Position numbers and translations under genes: made by a program
In this document: positions 1 through 9,319 of the stretch, in pieces
Numbering within the stretch: position 1 is the first letter of the stretch
How the letters are laid out: each line of letters starts with the position of its first letter
Source of the DNA: Novosphingobium sp. Leaf2
GTDB lineage: Bacteria > Pseudomonadota > Alphaproteobacteria > Sphingomonadales > Sphingomonadaceae
Length of the DNA stretch: 64,000 bases
Reading direction: 5' to 3'
NCBI RefSeq assembly: GCF_001421325.1
Contig: NZ_LMJY01000007.1
Location: 1-64,000, forward strand
Notes under the pieces: model-generated
What the model saw: the letters and a program-made list of their open reading frames with translations, nothing else
Told to the model about the DNA's origin: nothing
Database searches by the model: none

Positions 1-45
1 CACAAAAACGCTTCCGGGCTGACACACTCAGCCCAAACATGGTGA

Positions 46-123
<78 letters not shown>

Positions 124-150
124 CGATACCGGCGATAAGAAATCGCCCAT

Positions 151-184
151 AAGCCCGGCCTTCGAAAGGAGGGCGGGCTTTTTC
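151..184 (+). terminator. Rho-independent terminator of the initiator tRNA
   Basis: A GC-rich inverted repeat (AGCCCG at 152-157 against CGGGCT at about 174-179, with further pairs inside) is followed by a T run at 179-183. It begins about 30 nt after the CCA end of the tRNA, as expected for a monocistronic tRNA transcript. Confidence 0.75.
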
Positions 185-318
185 TTGTTTGAGGCAAATG
201 TGAGCATCGCCGCCAGATCACCGCGCAGAGCGATTGTTAGTTCGCTTCCTTCCGGGATCAGCGTCACCTCGTCGATGAGCGTGCGAAGGGCCTCGACCAC
301 TTCAGCTTTAAATGGCCC
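170..318 (-). pseudogene. C-terminal remnant of a serine recombinase
   Basis: The reverse strand encodes about 45 residues containing the pattern EALRTLIDEVTLIPEGSEL followed by IALRGDLAAML. This pattern resembles the extreme C-terminus of large serine recombinases (resolvase family), which typically end in an 'LRSLI-E-I-L-P-x-GEL-I-LRGDLA-IL' motif. The rest of the gene is missing: in the same frame a stop (319-321) lies just upstream, where the integrase remnant begins, and there is no catalytic domain. The reading frame runs on through the tRNA terminator, so the original stop is also gone. The assignment rests on recognising this tail motif only. Confidence 0.5.
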
Positions 319-1494
319 TCAAAGACTCCGATGTTCGCGACGCCACCAAGCGCGCCAAGGATTATAAGCTCGCCGATGGTGGCGGCTTGCACCTGCCGGT
401 CCGGCCCAACGGCTCCAAGCTCTGGCTGATGAAATACCGCTTCGCGGGCAAGGAAAAGCTGCTTTCATTTGGCCACTACCCCGAGGTCTGTCTCGCCGCC
501 GCGCTACTGTTGCGCGCCGAGGCCAAGGTTTGCCTTGGGGCAGGGCAGGGATCCGGGCGCCCAAGCCGTCTCGCCAAGCCCAAGATGACGTTTGAAGCCG
601 TGGCGCGGGCTTGGCATGAAACCCGTATTGCTTCGCTAAATCCCGGCCATGCTGCCAGGTTGTTGCGCCGCCTTGAGCGCGATGCATTCCCGGCGTTGGT
701 AGATCGCGATCTGCGCGCGATCACCAGCGCTGATGTGCTGGCAATGATCCGCGTGGTCGAAGCGTGCGGGGCGTTCGATGTAAGCCGCAGAATCAAGCAG
801 CACGTCAGCCAAATCTATCGTTTTGCGATCCCGCACGGTCGGGCCGATCAGGACCCGGCGGCGTATCTCTCCGATCTTCTCAAGCCCGAGCCGCGAGTGC
901 GGCATATGGCGCGCGTCGGCATCAGCGAGTTGTCGGGTGTCGTGCGCGCCATCGACACGTACGACGGCGATCACAATCCTTGCCGCCGGGGGCCGTGACC
1001 CGTGCAGCCATGCTGTTCACGGTGCTGACTTGGGCGCGCATCAACGAGACACGCTTTGCCACGTGGGATCAATTCGAAGATCTCGATAGCGCCAAGCCGC
1101 GGTGGCGGGTGCCTCCTGACTGGATGAAGACGGATCGCGACCATCTCGTCCCCTTGTCCAGGCAAGCGATGCGGGTGCTGAACGCAATCGGCGAAATTGG
1201 GCGAACCAGTTATGTCTTCCCGGGCGGAAAGCCTCGCAAGCCGATCTCGCAGAATACGATGATCTATGGCTGCTACCGGGCTATCTGGGACGTCAGACGA
1301 TGTACGGGTTTCGGGGTATCGCCTCGACCTGGGCGAACGAGGCTGAAAAGTACCGGCCCGACTGGATCGAGATGGCGCTGGCGCATGAGGAACAGGACGA
1401 GGTGAGGAGCGCCTATAACAGCGCGCTCTACCTCACGCCGCGTCGACGCATGCTCCAGTATTGGGGTGACCCTATCGGCTGGGAGGGTGTATAG
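312..1494 (+). pseudogene. Degraded P4-type tyrosine integrase
   Basis: Homology to tyrosine integrases with an N-terminal DUF4102 arm-binding domain runs through three reading frames. Frame one (312 to about 980) has the arm domain (KLADGGGLHL, KYRFAGKEKLLSFGHYPE) and core-binding domain. Frame two (about 985-1285) has the first catalytic arginine region (LTWARINETRFATW). Frame three (about 1275-1494) has GYLGRQTMYGFRG and the tail NSALYLTPRRRM with the nucleophilic tyrosine. At least two frameshifts separate these parts, and a further compensating pair probably lies near 535-580, where DPGAQAV is readable in another frame. The usual HGFR motif is YGFR, so a catalytic histidine is also lost. 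The gene begins 190 bp after the initiator tRNA, so it is probably the relic of an integrated element. It cannot give an active enzyme. Confidence 0.9.
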
Positions 1495-1715
1495 GATCCT
1501 GTTCGGGGCCGCCTGGCTGGCCCAGCGAGGTTGATCTGTGTGCGGCTTACCGATGTCCTGGCCGGGGATCGCCGACATCCTCGAATTAACCGCACGAACT
1601 CCTGCCCTGGAATTGGACGGCTGCGTAGCAGGTGGCCGAGGAACGCGCCGCCCCAGCGACCGCTAGACTGGGCGCTTGTCACTTGTGAGGATCAACCCTT
1701 GGTCGTACAAGCGTT

Positions 1716-2085
1716 CCAAAGGCGCTCGAGCGCGAGGTCCGTGAGCTGCGGCAGGCCAACGAGATTTTGCGCAAGGCGTCGGCATATTTTGCGCAGGCGG
1801 AGCTCGACCGCCCGTTCCGGCGATGATCGCGTTTATCGATGATCACCGCGATGCCTATGGGGTCGAGCCGATCTGCCGTGTCCTGCCGATCGCCCCATCC
1901 ACATACCACGAGCGCGTCGCGCAGCGACAGGATCCGACACGCCTGTCGGCGCGGGCACGACAGGATGTGGCCCTCAAGCCCGAGGTCGCGCGCGTGTTCG
2001 CCGAGAACTTCGCGGTCTACGGTGTGCGCAAGGTTTGGCGGCAGATGATAAGGGAGGGCATGCCCGTCGCCCGCTGTATGTTCGC
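1716..2085 (+). mobile_element. IS3-family transposase remnant (end of orfA, start of orfB)
   Basis: From about 1716 to 1826 the frame reads the C-terminal leucine-zipper end of IS3 OrfA ([20 protein letters not shown] ... AELDRPFRR, stop 1824-1826). The orfB ATG at 1823 overlaps that stop as ATGA, the arrangement from which IS3 elements make OrfAB by programmed frameshifting. OrfB continues with [19 protein letters not shown] and VYGVRKVWRQ, then homology stops near 2085, before the DDE catalytic core. The N-terminal HTH half of OrfA is not recognisable in 1495-1715. No terminal inverted repeats were found. The element is a dead fragment. Confidence 0.85.
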
Positions 2086-2719
2086 GCCGGCACCGACTGC
2101 GGTTGATCGAGCATATACGGCATGTGCGTTCGCGCCTCTCGCGGTGGCGCGCGCCAGCTCGTCAATCGCCTGATAGCCAACCACAGTGCCGAAATTGGCG
2201 GAAACTGTCGGTGTTACATCGGCGGGGCCGGCGTTGGCATCGTAGCCTACGCCCGCCTGACCGCCGATCATGGTCGCGCCATTGCTATAGGCATAAGAGC
2301 CGAGCGTTGGGGCTCACGCCCTGTCCGGTCTGCACGTCATATGCGCTGCTACCGCCGACGACGACTGCGTCATCGCCGCGCGAGTCAGAAAAGTGGCCGA
2401 TGGCAATGCCGGAATTGCCTTCCGCATAGGAAACGAGACTCACCGCAACACTGCCCTTGCCGGCTGACCATGCCTGATGCCCGAGGGCCAGGGATTCATC
2501 ACCCTGAGCGAACGAACCTGTGCCGAACGCATCGGAGACAAAGTCGGAGGCGGTGGATTCTGCGCCCACGGCAGTGGCGTTGGTCCCTGTCGCGCTGGCG
2601 GTCATCCGCTCCGGCGACGCCAGGCGTCCGTCCGGCCGAACCTGAAAACCGTTGGTGCCCCGTTTCCGTAGACACCGTCCCGCCCTGCTGTCGAACACGG
2701 CGATGGTGGGAGAGTACAA
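2085..2719 (-). pseudogene. Trimeric autotransporter (YadA-like head) fragment
   Basis: The reverse strand encodes repeats of the YadA/Hep_Hag head type, with Ala-Gly pairs every 14 or so residues: ATGTNATAVGAESTAS, GTGSFAQGDESLALGHQA, GKGSVAVSLVSYAEG. These form the left-handed beta-roll of trimeric surface adhesins. The frame read from 2719 to about 2300 breaks near 2300 and continues in another frame (TLGSYAYSNGATMIGGQAG) down to about 2085. No signal peptide, neck, stalk or C-terminal membrane anchor is present. One end abuts the IS3 fragment, so this is debris of a larger adhesin gene. Confidence 0.7.
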
Positions 2720-2759
2720 GCGGGGTCAGAAGAAGCGGTTCCGACCAGACCCGATTGGC

Positions 2760-2951
2760 CTAGTGAAAGACAAGCACTTCCTGCCTGGAGTTTAAAGCGA
2801 CCCCGGCAGACGGCCCCAGAACGCGTTCATTCGGCAGATCGGGCCAGCCATGGACGACATGGTACAGTATAGGCGATGTCGGTGCAACCCTGCGGCTTAC
2901 GGGCAGCAGGACCGTCCATAGCAAAAGAACTGCGATCGCCGAACGCACCAC
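2760..2951 (-). pseudogene. Truncated exported beta-propeller (NHL-like) protein, N-terminus only
   Basis: A GTG start at 2951 lies 5 nt after a strong GGGGGAG ribosome site. The product starts with a Sec-type signal (RSAIAVLLLWTVLLPVS), then YHVVHGWPDLPNERVLG and VALNSRQEVLVFH, which resembles the first blade of NHL-repeat or peptidyl-amidoglycolate lyase-like beta-propellers. A stop at 2760 ends it after about 63 residues, whereas family members have around 300-400. The remainder is absent, probably deleted when the neighbouring adhesin and transposase fragments were joined. It is probably not functional. Confidence 0.45.
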
Positions 2952-3052
2952 CGTCTCTCCCCCTTCCCGAGTTGATTCCCGCTTTTGGCGATGCTGGCAT
3001 TGGCTCATTTGTCGTGCAACGGCGCAGATGCTGATGTCCGCCGCAACCGCTT

Positions 3053-3619
3053 TTGCATCGGCGGCTGGTCGCGCATTACGGCGGGCTAGACGGCGTACAT
3101 ATCAGCGTTGCCGACTTGCGTGTCATCATGGAAGACAGCGGTGCGCTCACGGTCGACCTGGATGTGTTCGACCGTACAGTGGCGGTGAACTTGCGTGGGC
3201 ACTTACTGTGCACCCGTGCCGTATTGCCGCACCTGACGGCCACCGGATCGGGTGCGATCGTCTACACCAGTTCAGGCTCGGCCTATGGTGCGGAACCAAC
3301 CCGGCCGTCCTACGCGATGACCAAGGCCGGCGTTAACGCGCTTATGCGGCACGTCGCTTCGCGCTGGGGCAAGGAAGGGGTGACCGCCAACGTCCTGGCG
3401 CCCGGCTTCACCGTCACGGGCGAGATGAAGAAGGCTATGGAAGCCAACGCCGAAGAAGCCACCAAGTGGGCGGATTACTTCATGAGCCGTACGCCGGACA
3501 CCCGGCTGGGCGAGTCCGAGGATCACGCCGCCGTGGTTGCGATGCTGCTTTCCGAGGATGGCCGGTGGATTAACGGCACGATCATCGACGTGAACGGTGG
3601 CTCGCTGATGCGCGGCTGA
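3053..3619 (+). pseudogene. N-terminally truncated SDR oxidoreductase
   Basis: The 188 residues match the C-terminal two thirds of a classical short-chain dehydrogenase/reductase. They include NLRGHLL, the catalytic serine in YTSSGSAY, the YxxxK pair in SYAMTKAG, and the C-terminal WINGTIIDVNGG. The N-terminal Rossmann strand with the TGxxxGIG nucleotide-binding motif is missing, and an in-frame stop at 3032-3034 blocks upstream extension. The first usable start would be TTG at 3053. Without the dinucleotide-binding motif the product should be inactive. It forms the right edge of the scrambled region next to the tRNA. Confidence 0.8.
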
Positions 3620-3721
3620 TCGCAGGCCGATGACGTCGGTGCTGTTATCAAAAAGGTCGAAACGCGAGGGCCCCCGGCGCCTGCAGCACGAGATGCTGCA
3701 AATTTCGGTGGCCGGCCTTTG

Positions 3722-3749
3722 GGCGTCACGCTTTTCAGAGCGTGACGCC
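3722..3749 (-). terminator. Perfect 11-bp hairpin across the uxaA stop codon
   Basis: GGCGTCACGCT (3722-3732) and AGCGTGACGCC (3739-3749) form a perfect stem with a 6-nt loop. The stem overlaps the last codons of the altronate dehydratase gene, and its stop codon (3735-3737) falls in the loop. There is no T run after it on the reverse strand, so a role as intrinsic terminator or 3' mRNA-protecting structure is inferred from position only. Confidence 0.4.
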
Positions 3750-5267
3750 GCGCTTCCAGATGCCGATGGCCCGCTCGTCGTTGCGTTCGTTGCGTGAAGG
3801 TTCGCCGCTCGCGATGGCAAGGATCCGGTCCAGCAGCACCCAAGCGGCGGCTTCCATGCCCATCGTCAAGACCATGCCGGCATCGAAATCTATCCAGCCT
3901 GGCTTGTGCGCGGCCAGCGCGCTGTTGGAGGCGATCTTGAGGGTGGGAACCGGGCTGCCGAGCGGGGTGCCGCGTCCGGTGGAGAACAGCGTGATGGTGG
4001 CGCCCGCCGCCGCCAGAGCGGTGGTTGACACGGCATCGTTGCCGGGGGCTTCCAGCACGGTCAGGCCGGTTGTCGACAAGCGCTCGCCATAGCCGATAAC
4101 GTCATGGATAGGCGCCAGGCCGCCCTTCTGCACCGCGCCGAGCGACTTTTCCTCCAACGTGGTGATGCCGCCCGCAATGTTGCCGGGGCTGGGGTTTTCG
4201 GACACCGGCTCACCGTGATCAAGGAAGTAGCGCTTGAAGGAATTGACCAGCGCCGAGAGTTTGTCGAACACCTCACGGCTGGTGGCGCGTTCAAGCAGCA
4301 GGGTTTCGGCGCCGAAGACTTCCGGGATTTCGGTGAGGATCGCGGCCCCACCGGCCTGCGTCACCGCGTCTGCCATCAGGCCGATCAGCGGGTTGGCGGT
4401 CAGGCCGCTCATGGCATCGGACCCGCCGCACTTGACGCCCAGGCGCAGGTGCGAAAGCGGCACTGTCGCGCGCCGATCTTCGCTCATAAAGCCAAGCAGT
4501 TCGGCGATGAGCCGTTCCCCGGCGGCAAATTCGTCACCTTCCGACTGCGCACGCAGCACGCGGATGCGGGAGCGGCGTGCCTCAGGGATGCGCGTCAGCA
4601 AGGCGTCGAGCTGGTTGGACTCGCATCCCAGGCCCAGCAGCAGCACGCCGCCGGCATTGGGGTTGAGTGCTAGCGATGCCAGGATCGCGGCCGTCCCGTC
4701 AAGGTCCGCGCCAAGCTGCGAGCAGCCGAAAGGATGGTTGAAGGCATGGACTGCATCGACGCCCGGCGCGCCCATCGCGTTGCCGCGCTGCGCCAGCCGC
4801 TCGCCCAGCCGGCCCACGCAACCGACGGTGGGCAGAATCCACAACTCGTTCCGCGTGCCCACGCTGCCATCGGGCCGCACGTAGCCCTCAAACGTGCGCA
4901 CCGGGGCGGCGGTTGACCTGCTCGCGTCAGCGCGTGGGGCAGAAAAAGTATAGGCCTGTTCGCCGGTCAGCGCGGTCTTCACGTTGTGCGTATGGACATG
5001 CTCGCCCACCGCGATGTCACGCGTGGCAATGCCGATCGGCGCCCGATAGCGGCGGACCGGAGCCCCGGCGGTGATCGGGGTCACCGCAAACTTGTGCCCG
5101 GCGCTGATCGCATCGCGCAGCTGTATGACCTGCCCGTCCACCGTCACGTCTTCGCCCGCCTCCAGCGTGCGCAGCGCGACGGCGACGTTGTCTTCCAGAG
5201 CAGTCCGAATGGCGGCGGGCAGGGCGGCTGCGGGCGTGGCGACGGGGGTGGCAAGTGTCTCGACCAT
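3735..5267 (-). CDS. uxaA: Altronate dehydratase family protein (UxaA/SAF)
   Basis: This 510-residue protein has the two-part UxaA layout. An N-terminal SAF domain (about residues 10-95) carries the HVHTHNVK motif, and the large UxaA/GarD catalytic domain follows (NELWILPTVGCVG, FNHPFGCSQL, LGLGCESNQ, KCGGSDAMSGLTANP, and GNIAGGITTLEEKSLGA). The family removes water from altronate or galactarate, giving 2-keto-3-deoxygluconate or a keto-deoxy-glucarate. In this locus altronate is more likely, since KDG is the substrate of KdgK encoded nearby. UxaB and UxaC partners are not in the window. I chose the internal ATG at 5267 because the upstream 11 residues look unlike family members. It is divergent from the large LamG gene, and the shared intergenic region carries a LacI-type operator. 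Confidence 0.85.
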   Translation of the reverse strand: MVETLATPVATPAAALPAAIRTALEDNVAVALRTLEAGEDVTVDGQVIQLRDAISAGHKFAVTPITAGAPVRRYRAPIGIATRDIAVGEHVHTHNVKTALTGEQAYTFSAPRADASRSTAAPVRTFEGYVRPDGSVGTRNELWILPTVGCVGRLGERLAQRGNAMGAPGVDAVHAFNHPFGCSQLGADLDGTAAILASLALNPNAGGVLLLGLGCESNQLDALLTRIPEARRSRIRVLRAQSEGDEFAAGERLIAELLGFMSEDRRATVPLSHLRLGVKCGGSDAMSGLTANPLIGLMADAVTQAGGAAILTEIPEVFGAETLLLERATSREVFDKLSALVNSFKRYFLDHGEPVSENPSPGNIAGGITTLEEKSLGAVQKGGLAPIHDVIGYGERLSTTGLTVLEAPGNDAVSTTALAAAGATITLFSTGRGTPLGSPVPTLKIASNSALAAHKPGWIDFDAGMVLTMGMEAAAWVLLDRILAIASGEPSRNERNDERAIGIWKRGVTL

Positions 5268-5385
5268 GATCGCCCGATACAGGATTGCCAGCGCTGGCAC
5301 AACTACGCGGTCTTCGGTTCTGAAAGTGATCCCGCCATCGACGGCAGCTTTTATGATCCTGTCAAAAGGTAATGGGTTGAATCAT

Positions 5386-5399
5386 TGATACCGGTGTCA
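5386..5399 (+). promoter_or_regulatory. LacI-type operator, copy 1 (TGATACCGGTGTCA)
   Basis: A 14-bp near-palindrome with a central CG, as bound by the hinge helices of LacI-family repressors. It lies between the divergent uxaA and large LamG genes, 48 bp before the proposed start of the latter, and could control both. An identical sequence is found before the TonB receptor gene. Confidence 0.75.
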
Positions 5400-5446
5400 T
5401 ACCCCTTGCAGAAATCACACGGTTGGCACGAGACGATCTGCCGGTA

Positions 5447-8400
5447 ATGGAGATGGATACGGTGCCCACAACCTCATCGCGCCACAGGATGACTTTCGCC
5501 TCGCGTATCGCATTGGCGGTTGCAGCAGGGGCCGGGCTTGCTTGGGGCGCTACGCCTGCTGCTGCGAAGACTGAGGACGGCCTGCTGTTCCACGCGCCGC
5601 TGGATCATGATTTCAACGCGACGACTGCCGGCGGTGCGGACGTGCCGAACTTCCAGAGCGACGTCGCCATCGTTGCTGACGGGGCGATGGGCGGCGCAGG
5701 CCGGTGGTCGGACGGCGGCTATGTCGCTTGGGAGGCGCCGGGCAACATGCAGGCGCAGCGCGGCTCGCTATCGTTCTTCTGGCGCAGCCACACCGCGGTG
5801 GGCGAAGCACCCTTCGTCATCTTCCGTGCCAGTGCCGGCGATCATTCGAGCTGGGACATGGCCTTCCTGCGCATCGACTGGAACGGCCACGGCTTCGACG
5901 CCTTCGTCACCGACGCCAACTTGTCGCGGGTGCGGGTAAGCTGGACGATGCCCAATCCGCCCGCGCCTGATGCATGGCACCACATCGCCTTCGCGTGGGA
6001 CGAGACGCAAGGCGTGCGCTTGTTCTGGGACGGCCAGCAGGTTGCCGCGAAAAAGCAGACCGCAGATCTCGATATGGCGCTGGACCAGTTCGGCCTCGCC
6101 GGGCGCGTGATCGCCCCGCATCAGGTGCAAAGCCGCTACAATTTCATGCGCGGCTCCGACCTCGACGATATTCGCGTCTACGATCACATGCTGTCGGCCC
6201 CGGATGTGGCAAGGCTGGCAGCAAGGCAGGAGGTGCCGCCAGCGCAAACCGCATCCAGTCCGGCGGCTGCCCAGTTGCGCGCGGCGTGGCTGCATCGCTT
6301 CGGCTGGGACAAGCAGTCGCCGCCCGCGCTTGCCGACCCCGTAACCGTCGTGCGCAAAGTGGAATTCGCCGATGCCAAGGATCTTAAAGAGTGGATGTGG
6401 AAAGGGGTCGACGGCATCGCCGAGACGACCTGGCCTGGCGTCTACAACCGTTCGCGCCTGCCCGGCCGCAACGATTATTTCCAGCTGCCGGACTGGAACG
6501 TCTATGTCGAGGGCGGCAAGACCTATACGCTCACCGTTCCTGAAAACGTCGCCTTCAACCGGGTCGAGATTCGCGGCGCGGCCTATGGCGCGCTGGACTG
6601 GTCGAGCGATGGCAAATCCTGGCGCTCGCTGGCTACGCGGCCCAAGGGCGTGGTGCGCTCCATCACCGATACGCCCACCAAAACCGGCGGCACTCTGCGT
6701 TTCACCAACGTAATGCAGGAGCAGCCGATCCAGGAGATCTGGGCCTATGATATCCACCCCGGCGCAGTCCCCAAGGGTACGTTCCAACTCAGCTACACCG
6801 TCAATTCGGCAACGGCGCCGAACCTGGGGGCGCTGGCATCGCTGAACGCGCATATCGCCGGTCGGTATCCGGCGAGCGAGCGATCGACCGTCGTCGCGTT
6901 GCCAAGCGCGGGCGTGCGGGCGGCGGTGGGCGCTGGCAGCGCGGCGGAGGCGGGAAGCGCGCAGCGCGATGGGGCGGCGATGCCGATCGTGCACGTGCTG
7001 ATCCCCTCCAACTTCGGTGATGCGCCGCCGGGTCGCCCGCTCGCCCGGGCTTGGAACTACGGGTGGGAGAACAGCTACGATGGGCTTGACGGTATCGCCA
7101 TCGACTTGCCGGCGATCGCCGCGAAAGGCGATGCGCGCGGCCTGATCCCGCTCGACATCCGCGTGAAGGATCCGATCTGGCCGGACCGTGACATGATCGA
7201 CGTGCAGGTCTCCGTGCGGCCGGGGCAGGCGCGGACGCTGTGGCTGGACTTGCGCGACCGCATCCTGACTGCCGACAGTCTTTACATGGCGATCGCCTCG
7301 GCTGCGCCCGATTTCGGCGCGAAATCGCTGGACGGCATGACGGTGCGGCTGGTGTTCAAGGACCGTGCGCAGGCGAAGGTTGAGCACATCGCCGACCGGT
7401 TCAATCAGGTGAAGGACAACTGGGCCTTTCTGGTTGAGGAGCACACCGCTTCCAAGCGCGAGGGGCTGTACAGGCGCCTTTACGGCGACATCACCGATGT
7501 GTTGCGCGTGGACCCCGATAACCTCGAAGCGCGTAGGTACTGGGCGGACATTAGCTATTCCGAGGGGCAGCTTCCGCCGTTCATCCAGCCCACTGCGCCC
7601 GCAGGCATGCCGCTCTGGGCGTTCCGCCAGCTTGAGGATCTCAAGCTGACCCGCCAATTCGTGAACTGGTGGATCGATGAGCGGCAGGTGCGTTACGGCG
7701 ATTTCGGCGGCGGCATCTCGGACGATACCGACTTGACTCAGCAGTGGCCCGGCCTTGCGCTGATGGGTGTGGATCCGGACAAGATCAACGCCTCGCTCAA
7801 GGCGCTTTCGGATGCGGTCTATACCAACGGCATGATCGTGAACGGGCTGAGCTACATCAGTACCGACGAACTGCACGTCTATGAGGAAGGCATCAATTCG
7901 GATGCCGAGCGGCTCTATCTCAACTGGGGTGAGCCCAAGGCGGTGGAGCGCATGTTCGCCACCGTTAAGGCGCTGCACGATGTGATCCGGGTGAACCCGG
8001 CAGGGCACATGCACTTGTCGTCAAGCTGGTACGGCGCGCGCAAGATCTACCGCGATGCACCGTGGGCGTGGCAAAAGCCCTATGGCTTCGTGATCATGCA
8101 CACCCCGATCCTGCTGGGCGTCTACAACGCGGATCCCTCCGCGCGCGGCCTCGTGACGGGGATGATGGACGGCCTGCTGGCGCACGGGAAGCAGGACGCG
8201 GACGGCGTGTGGCGCTTCCCCAACGATATCAGTTGGGATCACGACACCGAGCGCGCCGGCGATGGCGGCGGGGCCTCGCTCCCGATGCAGTCGGCCTGGG
8301 CGGCCTGGCGCTTTACCGGGGACGACAAATACCTGCGTCCGGTGTTGGGCCGGGTGGGCAAGACCGCGTTTGGCGCACTGACAGAGATCAACGAAAACGC

Positions 8401-9319
8401 CATCACCGTGCTGGGCCGCCGCAAGGACTGGCAGGCAGACGTGCTCAAAAGTGCCGCAGCCGGCAACGATTTCGCGCGGTTCGAGGCGTGGAACAGCACT
8501 GGCGACACGGCATGGCTCGAAGCGCTCAATGCCGCCGGCATAGCGGACAAGTCGCAGCATATGTACATGTACACGCAAGGCCATTGGTGGACCGACCGGG
8601 TGGAAGCGCCCAACGAACTGCTGCAACGCGAACGGCTGGGCGGCATCGCACTCAAACGCAACCAGACCTATCCCGGCAACGCGGTAAGCTGGCGGTTCGC
8701 CGATCCCGAAGCGGCGGTAAAAGTCGCGATACTGGTGCGCGATGCCACGCCCGATCGCTTCACCGTGATCGCATACAACACCACCGACGCGGCGCAGCAG
8801 GCCGACATGGGCACCTGGAACGTCACGGCGGGCACCTGGGCCATGACGCAGGGCTTGGCCGCCCCCGGCGAGGACGTTGCGCAGGACCCGGTCGCCAGCG
8901 AAGTGGAACTGGAGTGCAGCGGATCGATCCCGGTCACGTTCGCGCCGGGACGGACCACTGTCATGACCTTCGCCCTGAAACGGAAGGCCGAGGTGCAGCC
9001 CGAACATCGCCCGGATCTGGGCATTGGGCCGGACGATGTCGTGCGCAAGGGTAACACGATCACCGTCACCGCCCACAGCCTCGGCTCGGTTCCAACCCGC
9101 GCCGGCACCGCGACGCTGGAGACTGCGGATGGCAGGGTGCTCGCCTCGGCACCGATCCCGCCACTGGATGCGCCGCTCGATCTTCACGTGAAGACTGCGC
9201 GGGTAACGCTCACGGTTCCTGCGGGGGCACCAGCCACGCTGCACGTCCGGGTTTCGACTGGAGCGCCGGAGATTACCCGGCGCAACGATGTGGTCGTGCT
9301 GGTTGGTTCGCCAGGGTGA
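5447..9319 (+). CDS. Very large secreted LamG protein, candidate polysaccharide-degrading enzyme
   Basis: This is a protein of about 1290 residues that I cannot assign to a named enzyme family. It starts with a signal peptide (IALAVAAGAGLAWGATPAAA) and a LamG/concanavalin-A-like domain (about residues 45-250; APLDHDFN, WHHIAFAWDE, DDIRVYDHML). A beta-rich region follows to about 660. A helix- and Trp-rich region (about 665-1080) has FVNWWIDER, DFGGGISDDTDLTQQWPG, SYISTDELHVYEEG and WRFPNDISWDHDTE, resembling alpha-toroid glycan lyases or hydrolases. The last 95 residues look like a CARDB or Ig-like domain. It has its own LacI-type operator and lies in a uronate locus without another depolymerase, so cleavage of an acidic polysaccharide is a reasonable inference. 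The start is uncertain: ATG 5447, 5453 or 5489 are possible. Confidence 0.75.
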   Translation: MEMDTVPTTSSRHRMTFASRIALAVAAGAGLAWGATPAAAKTEDGLLFHAPLDHDFNATTAGGADVPNFQSDVAIVADGAMGGAGRWSDGGYVAWEAPGNMQAQRGSLSFFWRSHTAVGEAPFVIFRASAGDHSSWDMAFLRIDWNGHGFDAFVTDANLSRVRVSWTMPNPPAPDAWHHIAFAWDETQGVRLFWDGQQVAAKKQTADLDMALDQFGLAGRVIAPHQVQSRYNFMRGSDLDDIRVYDHMLSAPDVARLAARQEVPPAQTASSPAAAQLRAAWLHRFGWDKQSPPALADPVTVVRKVEFADAKDLKEWMWKGVDGIAETTWPGVYNRSRLPGRNDYFQLPDWNVYVEGGKTYTLTVPENVAFNRVEIRGAAYGALDWSSDGKSWRSLATRPKGVVRSITDTPTKTGGTLRFTNVMQEQPIQEIWAYDIHPGAVPKGTFQLSYTVNSATAPNLGALASLNAHIAGRYPASERSTVVALPSAGVRAAVGAGSAAEAGSAQRDGAAMPIVHVLIPSNFGDAPPGRPLARAWNYGWENSYDGLDGIAIDLPAIAAKGDARGLIPLDIRVKDPIWPDRDMIDVQVSVRPGQARTLWLDLRDRILTADSLYMAIASAAPDFGAKSLDGMTVRLVFKDRAQAKVEHIADRFNQVKDNWAFLVEEHTASKREGLYRRLYGDITDVLRVDPDNLEARRYWADISYSEGQLPPFIQPTAPAGMPLWAFRQLEDLKLTRQFVNWWIDERQVRYGDFGGGISDDTDLTQQWPGLALMGVDPDKINASLKALSDAVYTNGMIVNGLSYISTDELHVYEEGINSDAERLYLNWGEPKAVERMFATVKALHDVIRVNPAGHMHLSSSWYGARKIYRDAPWAWQKPYGFVIMHTPILLGVYNADPSARGLVTGMMDGLLAHGKQDADGVWRFPNDISWDHDTERAGDGGGASLPMQSAWAAWRFTGDDKYLRPVLGRVGKTAFGALTEINENAITVLGRRKDWQADVLKSAAAGNDFARFEAWNSTGDTAWLEALNAAGIADKSQHMYMYTQGHWWTDRVEAPNELLQRERLGGIALKRNQTYPGNAVSWRFADPEAAVKVAILVRDATPDRFTVIAYNTTDAAQQADMGTWNVTAGTWAMTQGLAAPGEDVAQDPVASEVELECSGSIPVTFAPGRTTVMTFALKRKAEVQPEHRPDLGIGPDDVVRKGNTITVTAHSLGSVPTRAGTATLETADGRVLASAPIPPLDAPLDLHVKTARVTLTVPAGAPATLHVRVSTGAPEITRRNDVVVLVGSPG

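Noticed and set aside
5768..8014. A 748-codon minus-strand open frame inside the large LamG gene, and similar long antisense frames (35804-37846, 39007-40263)
   Set aside because: They are antisense to clearly real genes and rich in His, Arg and Gln as expected for reverse frames of high-GC DNA; no domain is recognisable.
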